NCBI GenBank assembly: GCA_041661365.1
Contig: JBAZUN010000006.1
Location: 1 to 36,546 of the forward strand
Reading direction: 5' to 3'
Length of the DNA: 36,546 bases
Origin: CAITNQ01 sp041661365
GTDB taxonomy: Bacteria > Latescibacterota > UBA2968 > UBA8231
A program made the position numbers and the translations under genes. The notes under the pieces were generated by a model. The model did not search any database. It was not told the origin of the DNA and was given only the letters and a program-made list of their open reading frames with translations. Positions 26,869 through 34,307 of this stretch are shown here, piece by piece. The first letter of the stretch is position 1. Every line of letters begins with the position of its first letter.

Positions 26869-27070
26869 TATGGCAGAATGGCCGTTACGTTGATAGGCTC
26901 CAAGGCTCAAGGAGTGGCTGGCCTTGCCGCGAACACCGGGGCTAAGACTGCCTAGGAACTCAGTTGCCGGCCAGAGGGGTGACACTGTCCACTTACCCGG
27001 CAAGTTGCCTTTTCCAAGGGTATTATCCCGTGGACAGGGTAAGGGACAGAACGGGGCTGGTTGCGGCCGG
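26869..27070. other. Gap between Fic-1 and the 108-residue gene; inverted repeat only
   Basis: I see no gene here. CTGTCCAC (26985-26992) and GTGGACAG (27030-27037) are perfect inverted arms 37 bases apart. The gap lies between convergent genes, so this could be a weak terminator. Short ORFs crossing it lack ribosome sites and family features. Confidence 0.35.
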
Positions 27071-27397
27071 CTACCGCGTGGCGGGGTGCTGCTCCTGGGC
27101 CTTCACCCAGGCACACAGGGACTGGGCCAACCGCTCGCCGTCGGGCGAGAGCTGGTCGTCGCTTTCGACGAACTGGGTGTAGAGGAAGGCGAAGTCCTCG
27201 TAGAGTGCGGCTAAGGCATGACTGAGGGTCGCGCCGGTGCCGTACAGATGCAGATCGGGGTTCTCGCAGGTGACGGTATCGGCGGCGGCGTTGACCGTGA
27301 CCTCCAAGGGCCGGGCCAGGCGGAAGACCCGCTCGCGGCTGGGCACGGACCAGAGGGACAGGACTTGGGGCGACGCGGACGGGGCGGCGCTGCTCAC
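27071..27397 (-). CDS. Small conserved-looking protein, unknown function
   Basis: The frame is open to 27523, but GTG 27397 is the start because AGGAGG lies exactly six bases before it. The resulting 108-residue protein is acidic and soluble: a beta-rich first half (VLSLWSVPSRERVFRLARPL, then EVTVNAAADTVTCENPDLHL) and a helical second half (SHALAALYEDFAFLYTQFVE). The layout, a short strand segment with a YGTGATLSHAL turn and then an acidic helix, recalls small partner proteins annotated as hypothetical beside toxin or Fic-like genes. I cannot name a family. No toxin partner is visible next to it; the gene upstream on its strand is an alpha/beta hydrolase. Confidence 0.6.
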   Translation of the reverse strand: MSSAAPSASPQVLSLWSVPSRERVFRLARPLEVTVNAAADTVTCENPDLHLYGTGATLSHALAALYEDFAFLYTQFVESDDQLSPDGERLAQSLCAWVKAQEQHPATR

Positions 27398-27556
27398 GGC
27401 AGGCCTCCTACGGCAAGGGAACGCCGGCGGGGCAGGCGACCGGACGGAGCCTCGCGTGGGTCGAGGCGTCCGTGCCGGGGTGGCGCTCGAGGATGAAGGT
27501 ACCTCAGTCGAGTACCGGCGCAAGGGCAGGCAGAAGGCCTGAGAGCGTGCAGGAGC
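27398..27556 (-). other. Gap with hairpin between hydrolase and the 108-residue gene
   Basis: The stretch holds a stem on the minus strand: GCCTCG and CGAGGC arms with outer CGGACG/CGTCCG pairs and a small internal loop, near 27453-27490. This may end the hydrolase transcript. A ribosome site AGGAGG for the next gene lies at its far end. No ORF here has supporting features. Confidence 0.35.
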
Positions 27557-28552
27557 TCAGCCAGCCAGGTGCCGGGCGAAGAAGCCGAGAGCGATCCTGC
27601 TCACCTGCTCGAGCTCGAGCGCCCGTACGGCAGCACCGGGGTCACTGCTCCAGTGACCGGTTTCGCCGGGCAGGACCGTCAGCTCCGCGCCCTGGATCTG
27701 ATCGGCGAAGTGCTGCGCATTGGCCGCCAGGGGGGTTACGGGGTCATCCCGGCCGGCGACGAGGCAGACCGGTGCGGTCACGGCGCTGAGCCCGGCGCCG
27801 GGGAAGCCGGCCCCCAAAGCCGGAGCCAGAGCAAAGGCGCACCGGATCCGATCGTCCTGGCAGGGACAGTCCGTGCGCTGCAGCGATTCCCGGACGGTGG
27901 GATTGGCCGCCTGCAGCCTCTGCCACTCGGTGATGGCTCGGCTGACGGCCGGACGCAGCGGCTCGGGCGGCTCGGAGCCGGCCTGCAGTTTCTGTAGATC
28001 GAGCCGGCCGCCGACCAGGGAGATCACGCTGGCGCCGCCGGCTGAGAACCCGGCAGCACCGAGACGCTGTCGGTCGATCCGCGGGCCGAGGAGCTCGTCG
28101 TCCAGGAGTCGATCGAGGACCACGCTCAGGTCTCGCGGCCGCTCCCACATATGCCAATCGGACAGGTAGAAAACCCCTGCCAGTTGCGGCTCGCAGTTAT
28201 CGGGTCCCAGGTGGTCCACGGCGGCGGCCAGGTATCCGGCCGCGGCCAGGCGATATCCCAGCCACATCATGCTCTGGGCTGAGCCGTTCGCCCCGTGGGA
28301 CAGCAGGACCAGAGGGTATCGCGACACTCGCCCCGACACCCCTGCGGCCGGGGTCAGCACGACAGGCGCCGCGAACTGGTCAGGCTCATCGCATAAACAG
28401 GTTGGGGCACCGGGCAGAGCCGGGTACCAGATCCGCGTGTTGAGCGGGCGCGGTTCCCTCCCGTCCCAGCGCTGCCGGGCAGGATCGACATACGAGCGGC
28501 TCATCACGCCGACGGGGAGCGGAGCGCAGGATCTGGGATTCGGTGGCATCAT
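27557..28552 (-). CDS. Alpha/beta hydrolase (dienelactone hydrolase/PAF-acetylhydrolase-like)
   Basis: A 331-residue protein. The oxyanion segment LVLLSHGANG (81-90) and the nucleophile elbow GFSAGG with Ser170 are clear. The acid is probably Asp269 or Asp270 (VAGRDDPVTPL) and the base His300 (GETGHWS), giving a full Ser-Asp-His triad. The N-terminal RPLNTRIWYPA is the usual opening of predicted dienelactone hydrolases. Two adjacent ATGs (28552, 28549) can serve as the start and no strong ribosome site is present. The gene follows the sialidase-like gene by 12 bases on the same strand, so an esterase and a glycan-binding propeller are co-expressed. No signal peptide is seen. Confidence 0.85.
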   Translation of the reverse strand: MMPPNPRSCAPLPVGVMSRSYVDPARQRWDGREPRPLNTRIWYPALPGAPTCLCDEPDQFAAPVVLTPAAGVSGRVSRYPLVLLSHGANGSAQSMMWLGYRLAAAGYLAAAVDHLGPDNCEPQLAGVFYLSDWHMWERPRDLSVVLDRLLDDELLGPRIDRQRLGAAGFSAGGASVISLVGGRLDLQKLQAGSEPPEPLRPAVSRAITEWQRLQAANPTVRESLQRTDCPCQDDRIRCAFALAPALGAGFPGAGLSAVTAPVCLVAGRDDPVTPLAANAQHFADQIQGAELTVLPGETGHWSSDPGAAVRALELEQVSRIALGFFARHLAG

Positions 28553-28564
28553 CCGGCGGGAACG

Positions 28565-29470
28565 CTACTCGAGATGCACGTCCAGGTTCACGCCCCAGAT
28601 GCGGCATGGGGCACGGGCGGCCGCGTCCTGGGCGTCGATGGGTTGGTCGCCGCTGTCGGCCAGCGGCGCGCTGTAGACCAGCAGCAACCGGTCAGGGCCG
28701 ATGCGGCAGAGCCGGGCGTTGCAATCGCTGCGCTCGAAGGTGGCGTACCCCGGTACCGTGTAGTGCGGCGTGGTCGGCAGGTGGCCTTCGCCCCACAGAC
28801 CGTGCCAGGACCAGAGGCAGCGGCGGTCCGACCACCATCGACCGCCGTCGGCGCTGAAGGTGACCCACACCCCCGGACGGCCGTAGCTGAGGGCCAGGAC
28901 GCCGTTGTCCAGCCGCACCGGGGTGGGCAGGATGCCGTCGACCCCGACCTTCTCCGGCGGGTGCCAGGTGCGTCCCTCGTTGCGCGAGCGTGAGACGCAG
29001 ATCGGCTCATATTCGGCCGTGCGCATGAAGCACAGGAGCTCGCCGTTGCCCAGGCGCACCACGCCGGGCTCGTTGAAGCCGATCGGCCGCAGCGGCGAGC
29101 TGAGGTTGTGCTCGTAGGCCACCGTGGCCCAATAGTGGAAGGTCGCCGCCCGATCGAGCGAGCGATAGGCCACGACGCGGCTGCTGCGGTCACCCAGGAA
29201 GCGGGTGTGGCCGAAGAGGAGCAGCGAGCCGTCGTCCAGCTCCTCGATGCCGCCATACAGGGCTGCGCCCAGGTTGGGGTTGTCCCACCCGGTATCGGCG
29301 TGCCGCGGGCCGGTCACCGCGGCGGCGTGCGGGCCGGTCCAGGGGGAGCGGTGCTCCACCGGTGGGTACGACGTGATGCCTGATCGCGAGGACGCGCCTA
29401 CCGCCCTCCAGTCTTCGTATATTGCTCGTGGCCTGTTCCGTCGGGCGCTGGGGCTCTTCCTTTGAGCCAC
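28565..29470 (-). CDS. Sialidase-like beta-propeller (BNR repeats), N-terminus uncertain
   Basis: A 301-residue frame with sialidase/BNR features: Asp-box-like turns SRSRNEGRTW and FSADGGRWW, separated by blade strands such as LPTPVRLDNGVLALSYGRPG, and repeated LxxGxLL strands (EELDDGSLLLFGH, VRLGNGELLCFMR). The start is doubtful: GTG 29470 has no ribosome site, and the first 45 residues are basic and do not resemble a propeller strand. The gene is short for a six-bladed sialidase, so the 5' part may be missing or degraded. Catalytic Arg and Tyr residues cannot be placed with confidence; it may only bind glycans. It runs divergently from the ABC exporter and leads into the alpha/beta hydrolase. 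Confidence 0.65.
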   Translation of the reverse strand: MAQRKSPSARRNRPRAIYEDWRAVGASSRSGITSYPPVEHRSPWTGPHAAAVTGPRHADTGWDNPNLGAALYGGIEELDDGSLLLFGHTRFLGDRSSRVVAYRSLDRAATFHYWATVAYEHNLSSPLRPIGFNEPGVVRLGNGELLCFMRTAEYEPICVSRSRNEGRTWHPPEKVGVDGILPTPVRLDNGVLALSYGRPGVWVTFSADGGRWWSDRRCLWSWHGLWGEGHLPTTPHYTVPGYATFERSDCNARLCRIGPDRLLLVYSAPLADSGDQPIDAQDAAARAPCRIWGVNLDVHLE

Positions 29471-29580
29471 GGCGCCAGCAGTCGCCCGCGATCACGGATG
29501 GCGGTCGAGCCCTCTTTCCGACCCGTTGGCCAGTGGCTGAGGGCAGACCGAGTTCCCTTGGCAACCCACAGGAGCCTTCC

Positions 29581-30564
29581 ATGGCAGATGCCCTCGTGCT
29601 CAGGGGTGTGACCAAGACCTTCGGCGATACCGTCGCCGTGCGCGACCTCGACCTGACCGTTCCCGAGGGAGGGCTATACGGGGTCATCGGCCCCAACGGC
29701 GCCGGGAAGACGACGACGATCAGGATGATCTTGTCGATCCTCTTGCCGGACCGGGGCGAGCTGTCGATCCTGGGCAGACCCTCGGCGGCGGAGGCCAAGG
29801 ACTACATTGGGTACTTGCCCGAGGAGCGCGGGCTCTACCGCAAGATGCGGGTGGGCGAGTTCTTGCTCTACATGGCTCGGCTCAAGGGGGTGAGGGGCTC
29901 GCAGGCACAGCAGTCGGTCCAGGCCTGGCTCGAGCGGGTCGAGTTGGGCGAGGTGGCGCCCAAGCGCTGCGAGGAGTTGTCGAAAGGCATGCAGCAGAAG
30001 GTGCAGTTCGTCGCCGCGGTCATCCACCAGCCAGAGCTACTGATCCTCGACGAGCCGTTCGCCGGGCTGGATCCGGTCAACCAGCACCTGATGCGCGACC
30101 TGGTGCTGGACGAACACCGGCGCGGAGCCACGGTGCTCTTCTCGACTCACATCATGGGTCAAGCCGAGCAGCTTTGCGATCACGTGGTGATGATCCACGA
30201 GGGGAGGAAGGTGCTCGACGCGACCATGGCAGGGATCCGGGCTCAGTTTGATCCCCGCAGCCTGCTCTTCGAGCCGCTGGATCCAGCGGCGCCGGTGGCC
30301 ACCGCGGCGTCGGTGCCTGGGGTGCGGGCCATTCACCGCGAGGGCGCCCTGTGGGAGATCGCGCTTAGCGACGACGCCAGCCCGGCCCAGGTCATCGGCG
30401 ACCTTGCCATCAGAATTACCCCCGCCCGCATCGAGGTGCGGCGGCCGACGCTCGAGGATGTATTCATCCAGATCGTCACCGACGGCCGGACGAAGGCGGG
30501 CGAGGACTTGGACCGGTTGCTTGCCGGTCTGCGGGATCCCGGCGCCACGACAGGAGCGAGGTGA
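29581..30564 (+). CDS. ABC exporter ATPase, NatA-like
   Basis: ATG 29581 with AGGAG six bases upstream; an earlier in-frame start near 29422 is unsupported. The 327-residue protein has Walker A GPNGAGKT (37-44), signature LSKGM (133-137) and Walker B LLILDEP (153-159), plus the switch His in STHIM. After the ATPase core comes a DUF4162-type tail (ITPARIEVRRPTLEDVFIQI) common to NatA/YhaQ-type ATPases. It pairs with the ABC-2 permease that overlaps it by one base. Together they make a Na+ or peptide/antibiotic exporter; which, the sequence does not say. Confidence 0.93.
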   Translation: MADALVLRGVTKTFGDTVAVRDLDLTVPEGGLYGVIGPNGAGKTTTIRMILSILLPDRGELSILGRPSAAEAKDYIGYLPEERGLYRKMRVGEFLLYMARLKGVRGSQAQQSVQAWLERVELGEVAPKRCEELSKGMQQKVQFVAAVIHQPELLILDEPFAGLDPVNQHLMRDLVLDEHRRGATVLFSTHIMGQAEQLCDHVVMIHEGRKVLDATMAGIRAQFDPRSLLFEPLDPAAPVATAASVPGVRAIHREGALWEIALSDDASPAQVIGDLAIRITPARIEVRRPTLEDVFIQIVTDGRTKAGEDLDRLLAGLRDPGATTGAR

Positions 30565-31970
30565 TGGACAGAGCCTTCCACGTAGCCGTACGGGAATTCC
30601 GGGTCACGGTGGCGACCAAGGGATTCATCATTGGCATCCTGTTCACGCCGCTCATCCTCGGGGTAGCGGTTCTGGTGCTTCCGCGGCTGATCAACGAGGC
30701 GCCCCCGAAGGTCCAGGGCGAGATCGCCGTGGCGGATCGCACCGGCCAGATCACCGCCGGCCTGCGGGAATACCTGCGTCCCGAGCGGATGGCAGAACGG
30801 CGGGAGCAGGGGCGCCAGCGCCTGGCCGAAGTCACCCCATTGGCCGCAGCCCCGGGGACGGGAGACAGGGAGCCCGGATCAGCCGCGGTGCAGCAGGCCC
30901 TCGACCGCGCGTTAGGCGAGGTGCCCCAACTGGAGGTCGTCGAGCTGGGCCCGACCGTCGACCTGGACCAGACCAAGGCACCGCTGCTGGCGGCCGCCCC
31001 GGAGCCGGGAAAGGGCACGGGCGGCCGGTTGGCCCTGGTAATCGTCCAGCCCGACGCGGTGGTGCGCCAGGCAGGCCGGGATCGTTTCGGCAGCTATGAG
31101 CTGTTCGTGCGCGACCGGCTTGACGACCGCCTCGCCGACGAGATCCAGAACGGCCTGCGCGAGGCCATCATCAACGCCCGGATCCGCGCCTCGGGGCTCG
31201 AGCGGGGGCAGGTCGAGGCTCTGGTGCAGGTAGACCGGGCCCGAGCACGGGTGGTGACGGCCCAGGGCGAGCGGGCCGCCAACCCGGTCTTCAACATGCT
31301 GGTGCCGGGCGGGTTCATGATGCTGCTGATGCTGTCGGTGATGACCAGCGGCCAGTACCTGCTGGCCAATACCATTGAAGAGAAGACGAGTCGGGTGGTC
31401 GAGGTGCTGCTCTCGGCGGTATCGGCGATGGAGCTCATGGCCGGCAAGATCCTCGGCCAGATGGCCGTCGGCCTGGTGGTGATGGGGCTCTACACCGGGC
31501 TGGGTGTCGCCGCCCTTTCCTCCTTTGCCCTGTTCGGGTTGCTCGACGTCAAGCTCATCTTCTACCTGGTCGTGTTCTTCCTGCTCGCCTACCTGACCGT
31601 CGGCTCGCTGATGGCGGCCATCGGCTCCGCGATCAACGATTTGCGCGAGGCCCAGTCGGCGATGATGCCGTTGATGATGGTCATCTTGCTGCCGATGATG
31701 CTGTGGATGCCGATCAGCCGGAACCCCAACTCGCTGCTGGCGGTGGTCCTGAGCTTCGTCCCGCCCCTGGGCAACTTCGTCATGCTGCTGCGGCTGAGTA
31801 CCTCTTCGCCACCGCCGGTCTGGCAGACAATCCTGTCGATCCTGGCTAATGCCGCCGGCGTGTACCTGTCGCTCTTTCTGGCGTCCAAGGTGTTCCGTAT
31901 CGGTCTGTTGATCTACGGCAAGCCACCGTCGCTGGCCACGCTGTGGCGATGGGTGCGGATGCCGCAATGA
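30564..31970 (+). CDS. ABC-2 type permease, NatB-like
   Basis: I take ATG 30564, one base overlapping the ATPase stop (TGATG), with AGGAG seven bases upstream; a GTG one codon earlier is also possible. The 468-residue protein has one N-terminal membrane segment (GFIIGILFTPLILGVAVLVL), then a long extracytoplasmic loop of about 200 residues that is mostly charged. The C-terminal half has five to six membrane segments, beginning VPGGFMMLLMLSVMTSGQY and including AVGLVVMGLYTGLGVAALSS. EEKTSRVVEVLLSAVSAMEL is the cytoplasmic helix typical of the NatB/YhaP group. It forms the transport channel for the preceding ATPase. A hairpin follows its stop codon immediately. Confidence 0.92.
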   Translation: MDRAFHVAVREFRVTVATKGFIIGILFTPLILGVAVLVLPRLINEAPPKVQGEIAVADRTGQITAGLREYLRPERMAERREQGRQRLAEVTPLAAAPGTGDREPGSAAVQQALDRALGEVPQLEVVELGPTVDLDQTKAPLLAAAPEPGKGTGGRLALVIVQPDAVVRQAGRDRFGSYELFVRDRLDDRLADEIQNGLREAIINARIRASGLERGQVEALVQVDRARARVVTAQGERAANPVFNMLVPGGFMMLLMLSVMTSGQYLLANTIEEKTSRVVEVLLSAVSAMELMAGKILGQMAVGLVVMGLYTGLGVAALSSFALFGLLDVKLIFYLVVFFLLAYLTVGSLMAAIGSAINDLREAQSAMMPLMMVILLPMMLWMPISRNPNSLLAVVLSFVPPLGNFVMLLRLSTSSPPPVWQTILSILANAAGVYLSLFLASKVFRIGLLIYGKPPSLATLWRWVRMPQ

Positions 31971-31992
31971 GGGTGAGGTCATAGCCTCACCC
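31971..31992 (+). terminator. Hairpin terminator after the ABC exporter operon
   Basis: GGGTGAGG (31971-31978) and CCTCACCC (31985-31992) form a perfect 8-bp stem with a 6-base loop, starting on the base after the stop codon. There is no T-run. It lies between the exporter and the oppositely oriented lectin-fold gene and may serve both. Confidence 0.6.
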
Positions 31993-32093
31993 CGGATCGG
32001 GAGCGCCAACAGGAACCGATTGACGTCGCGGGCTCAGCCGTCGTACCCTCGCCGGCCGGAGAGCACCATGTGGTCTGGACCCGGAGACAGGTG

Positions 32094-33905
32094 TCAGCGA
32101 ATCCTCAGGAGACGCACGCCGATGCCGTAGCTGCGATTGGCCGGCGCGCTGCTGCCGCGACACGCGGATCGCGAGGCCTGGGCGTCGACGCCGAAGCTGC
32201 CACCCCGGGTGGCGCGGGCGGAACTGCCGGGCGGCCCCGGGGGATCCACCGCCGCCGCCCTCCCGTAGGGCCCATGCCAGTCCTGCACCCACTCCCACAC
32301 GTTCCCGTGCATGTCGAACAACCCCCACGGATTGGGCAACTTGTCGCCCGTGTCGCCCTGGGGCGACGACACCCCCAGCCAGGGCTCGATCTCCCGGACG
32401 GTCCAGACCAAGGTGCCCGCACCCGCGTGGCGCAACTCAAGCGGAGTCTCCTGCCGGACGCGGCCCACGCTGATCTGGGTCACTGAGGCCGTCAGGTCGG
32501 GCGTCCCCGTGCTCCCGCCAGCGATACCGCTCGCGGTCCTCAGGAGACGCGCGCCGACGGAGCTGCCGCGGGTGGTCGGCGTGACGTAGAGGCGATACGC
32601 CGACCGCGTGTACCGGGCACTGCTGCCGTAGCTGCCACCCCGGACGACGCGGTGGGAGCCGGTCGACGGCCCCGGGGGATCCACCGCCCACGCACTCCCG
32701 TAGCTCCCATACCAGTCCTGCATCCACTCCCCCACGTTCCCGTGCATGTCGTGCAGCCCCCACGGGTTCGCCAGCTTCAGCCCCCCTGGTTGCGCCCCGG
32801 TCAGCCCCGGGTCGAAGGCGTTGGCCCAATACCACGCATACTGGCCAAGCTGCGCCTCGTCGCTGCCGAAGGACCATGGCGTCGTCGTCCCCGCCCGGCA
32901 GGCATACTCCCATTCTGCCTCGGTCGGCAACCGGTAGAGCGAGTCCCCGGCGGCCTGGTTCAGTTGGCGCACAAAGTCCTGCACGTCGTCCCAGGAGATG
33001 TACGCTGCCGGGTTGGCGGCCGCCTCCTCCACCTGGCGCTGCCATCCCCATGGCCTTGTCCCCATCACCCCCTCCCACTGCCCTTGGGTCACCTCGTACT
33101 TGCCCAGCCAGAACCCCTGCGTCAGGGTCACCTGGTGCTGCGGTCTCTCGTCGCCAGGCTGCTCCAGCTCCAACCTCAGCGCCGACGATGGCGGGCCCAT
33201 GGTGAAGGTCGCCGGCCCGATCCAGACGAACTCCATGGTCACGCCGTTGGGGAGGGTGAAAGTCCGTACCTCGCCGGTGGTACCCTGCGATACCGGCGCC
33301 GCCGTGGGCTCTACCGGGACCAGCACCTCCCCTCCTACCGTCAGGCCTTCCTCGGCCAGGATGACGGTCTGCGCCTCATCGCTGGCGATCACCTCACCGA
33401 TGACAACGCGCACCCAGCGATAGAGCGACATCGCGGCGCGGCTGCCCAGTCCCGAGCGACCGACCGCTGTACCCTTCACCAGGTAGGGGATGGCTACCGG
33501 CCCGACACTGGCGGTGAGGGTCACGGCGCAGTTGGCGCTGATCCCGATGACCAGACCCAGCACTCCGCCGGCGTAGGTTCCTGTCAGCGCCGCCAGGTCC
33601 TCCCCGAGCGCTCCGGAGGAGAGGGGCAGGTCGAACCAGGCCGCGGCGATCTGGTCTGCCAGCTCCTGCGCCGACTTGCCCGCTGCCCGGGGCAGGTCAG
33701 CCGTCGGCAGTTGGGCCGCTACCTGGACCGCCAGCAGCACCAGGGCAGCGCGGGTGGGAGCGAAGTGGGCGTCCGCGCTGATGGCCGGCGGTGACTCAGG
33801 CAGCGCGCCGTCAGGATTGCTGACCAGGTACTGAGGAAGCCGCTCCCCGGATGGGCGCAACTGACCGCCAAGATGCGTTTGGTCATTGGCATTGTAAGCT
33901 GCCAT
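32094..33905 (-). CDS. FGE-sulfatase/C-type-lectin-fold protein with two DGR-like variable regions
   Basis: ATG 33905 is the conservative start (603 residues); the frame is open upstream and GTG 33992 is possible. Residues 1-210 are unrecognised, with a hydrophobic stretch at about 112-143. A formylglycine-generating-enzyme-type (C-type lectin) domain spans about 213-456: FVWIGPATFTMG, KYEVTQGQWEGVMG, LPTEAEWEYACRAG, NPWGLHDMHGNVGEW, VRGGSYGSSARYTRSAYR. The catalytic cysteines of true FGE, expected after RGGS, are absent, so it should bind rather than oxidise. After a BACON-like linker (about 470-520, with WTVREIEPWLGVSS), residues 525-601 repeat only the last 77 residues of the domain. The differences cluster in NNC codons. 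This is the architecture of DGR target proteins. No signal peptide is seen. Confidence 0.85.
   Translation of the reverse strand: MAAYNANDQTHLGGQLRPSGERLPQYLVSNPDGALPESPPAISADAHFAPTRAALVLLAVQVAAQLPTADLPRAAGKSAQELADQIAAAWFDLPLSSGALGEDLAALTGTYAGGVLGLVIGISANCAVTLTASVGPVAIPYLVKGTAVGRSGLGSRAAMSLYRWVRVVIGEVIASDEAQTVILAEEGLTVGGEVLVPVEPTAAPVSQGTTGEVRTFTLPNGVTMEFVWIGPATFTMGPPSSALRLELEQPGDERPQHQVTLTQGFWLGKYEVTQGQWEGVMGTRPWGWQRQVEEAAANPAAYISWDDVQDFVRQLNQAAGDSLYRLPTEAEWEYACRAGTTTPWSFGSDEAQLGQYAWYWANAFDPGLTGAQPGGLKLANPWGLHDMHGNVGEWMQDWYGSYGSAWAVDPPGPSTGSHRVVRGGSYGSSARYTRSAYRLYVTPTTRGSSVGARLLRTASGIAGGSTGTPDLTASVTQISVGRVRQETPLELRHAGAGTLVWTVREIEPWLGVSSPQGDTGDKLPNPWGLFDMHGNVWEWVQDWHGPYGRAAAVDPPGPPGSSARATRGGSFGVDAQASRSACRGSSAPANRSYGIGVRLLRIR
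32103..32219 (-). repeat. Variable region 2 (VR2) of the lectin-fold gene
   Basis: The last 39 codons of the C-terminal partial domain (residues 563-601), ending three codons before the stop's end (Ile, Arg, stop follow). It aligns without gaps to VR1 and shares the identical end CGTCTCCTGAGG. Varying codons are mostly NNC; constant codons such as CGC, GGTGGC and GCG are shared. C-terminal position is typical of DGR variable regions. Confidence 0.6.
32538..32654 (-). repeat. Variable region 1 (VR1) of the lectin-fold gene
   Basis: Codons for residues 418-456, at the end of the complete first domain. Compared with VR2, 23 of codons 39-73 of the repeat unit differ, and 31 of the 35 changed bases fall at codon positions 1 or 2. 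Nine codons have both first bases changed with C kept at position 3. The full repeat units run 32538-32768 and 32103-32333. Confidence 0.6.
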
Positions 33906-33956
33906 GCGCTGTCGTACCAGCGCGCTAGCCCTGGCATTTACTGTCCTGACCTTGCC

Positions 33957-33993
33957 TTGTCCATGCTCGTCATTGTGCGTATCATTATGCACA
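33957..33993 (+). promoter_or_regulatory. brnT promoter with overlapping operator
   Basis: TTGTCC (33957-33962) and TATCAT (33980-33985) make a sigma-70-type promoter with a 17-base spacer; TATCAT matches the consensus at five of six bases. TGTGC (33974-33978) and GCACA (33989-33993) form an inverted repeat that straddles the -10. CATTGTGC and CATTATGC are direct repeats 12 bases apart in the same stretch. BrnA represses its own operon in known systems, so this is the probable site. Divergent CATAAT on the minus strand (33989-33984) could serve the lectin-fold gene. Confidence 0.6.
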
Positions 33994-34019
33994 TGGACTG
34001 ATGGACAGGAACCAGACGA

Positions 34020-34307
34020 ATGAGTGCGGCACGCTTCGAGTGGGACAAGCGCAAGGACGTCCTGAGCCAGCACAAGCACGGCGTCTCCTTCCATCTGGCC
34101 CAGCACGCCTTTGCCGACCCTCATCGTGTGGTTGCCGAAGACTTGGAGCACAGCGACGTCGAAGCGCGGTACTACTGCTTCGGCGCCATTGGCGACGGCA
34201 TCCTCACCGTCAGGTTCACCTACCGGGACGGGGTCATCCGCATCATCGGCGCCGGCTATTGGCGCAAGGGGAAGCGCATCTATGAGCAAGCGAACCGTTT
34301 ATCGTGA
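34020..34307 (+). CDS. brnT: BrnT-family ribonuclease toxin
   Basis: A 95-residue toxin of the RelE-like BrnT family, starting at ATG 34020 with AGGA nine bases upstream. The family signature is clear: FEWDKRKDVLSQHKHGVSF at residues 6-24, then FADP, an EDLEHSDVEARYY strand and VRFTYRDGVIRIIGAGYWRK. The last part departs from the common RIISAR ending, so activity should be checked rather than assumed. Its 3' end overlaps the antitoxin start by 26 bases, the usual order (toxin first) for brnTA. Known members inhibit translation by cutting RNA and are neutralised by BrnA. It diverges from the lectin-fold gene. Confidence 0.92.
   Translation: MSAARFEWDKRKDVLSQHKHGVSFHLAQHAFADPHRVVAEDLEHSDVEARYYCFGAIGDGILTVRFTYRDGVIRIIGAGYWRKGKRIYEQANRLS

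Noticed and set aside
26964..27182. 72-codon plus-strand ORF between Fic-1 and the 108-residue gene
   Set aside because: It has no ribosome site, overlaps the better-supported minus-strand gene and looks like no known family.
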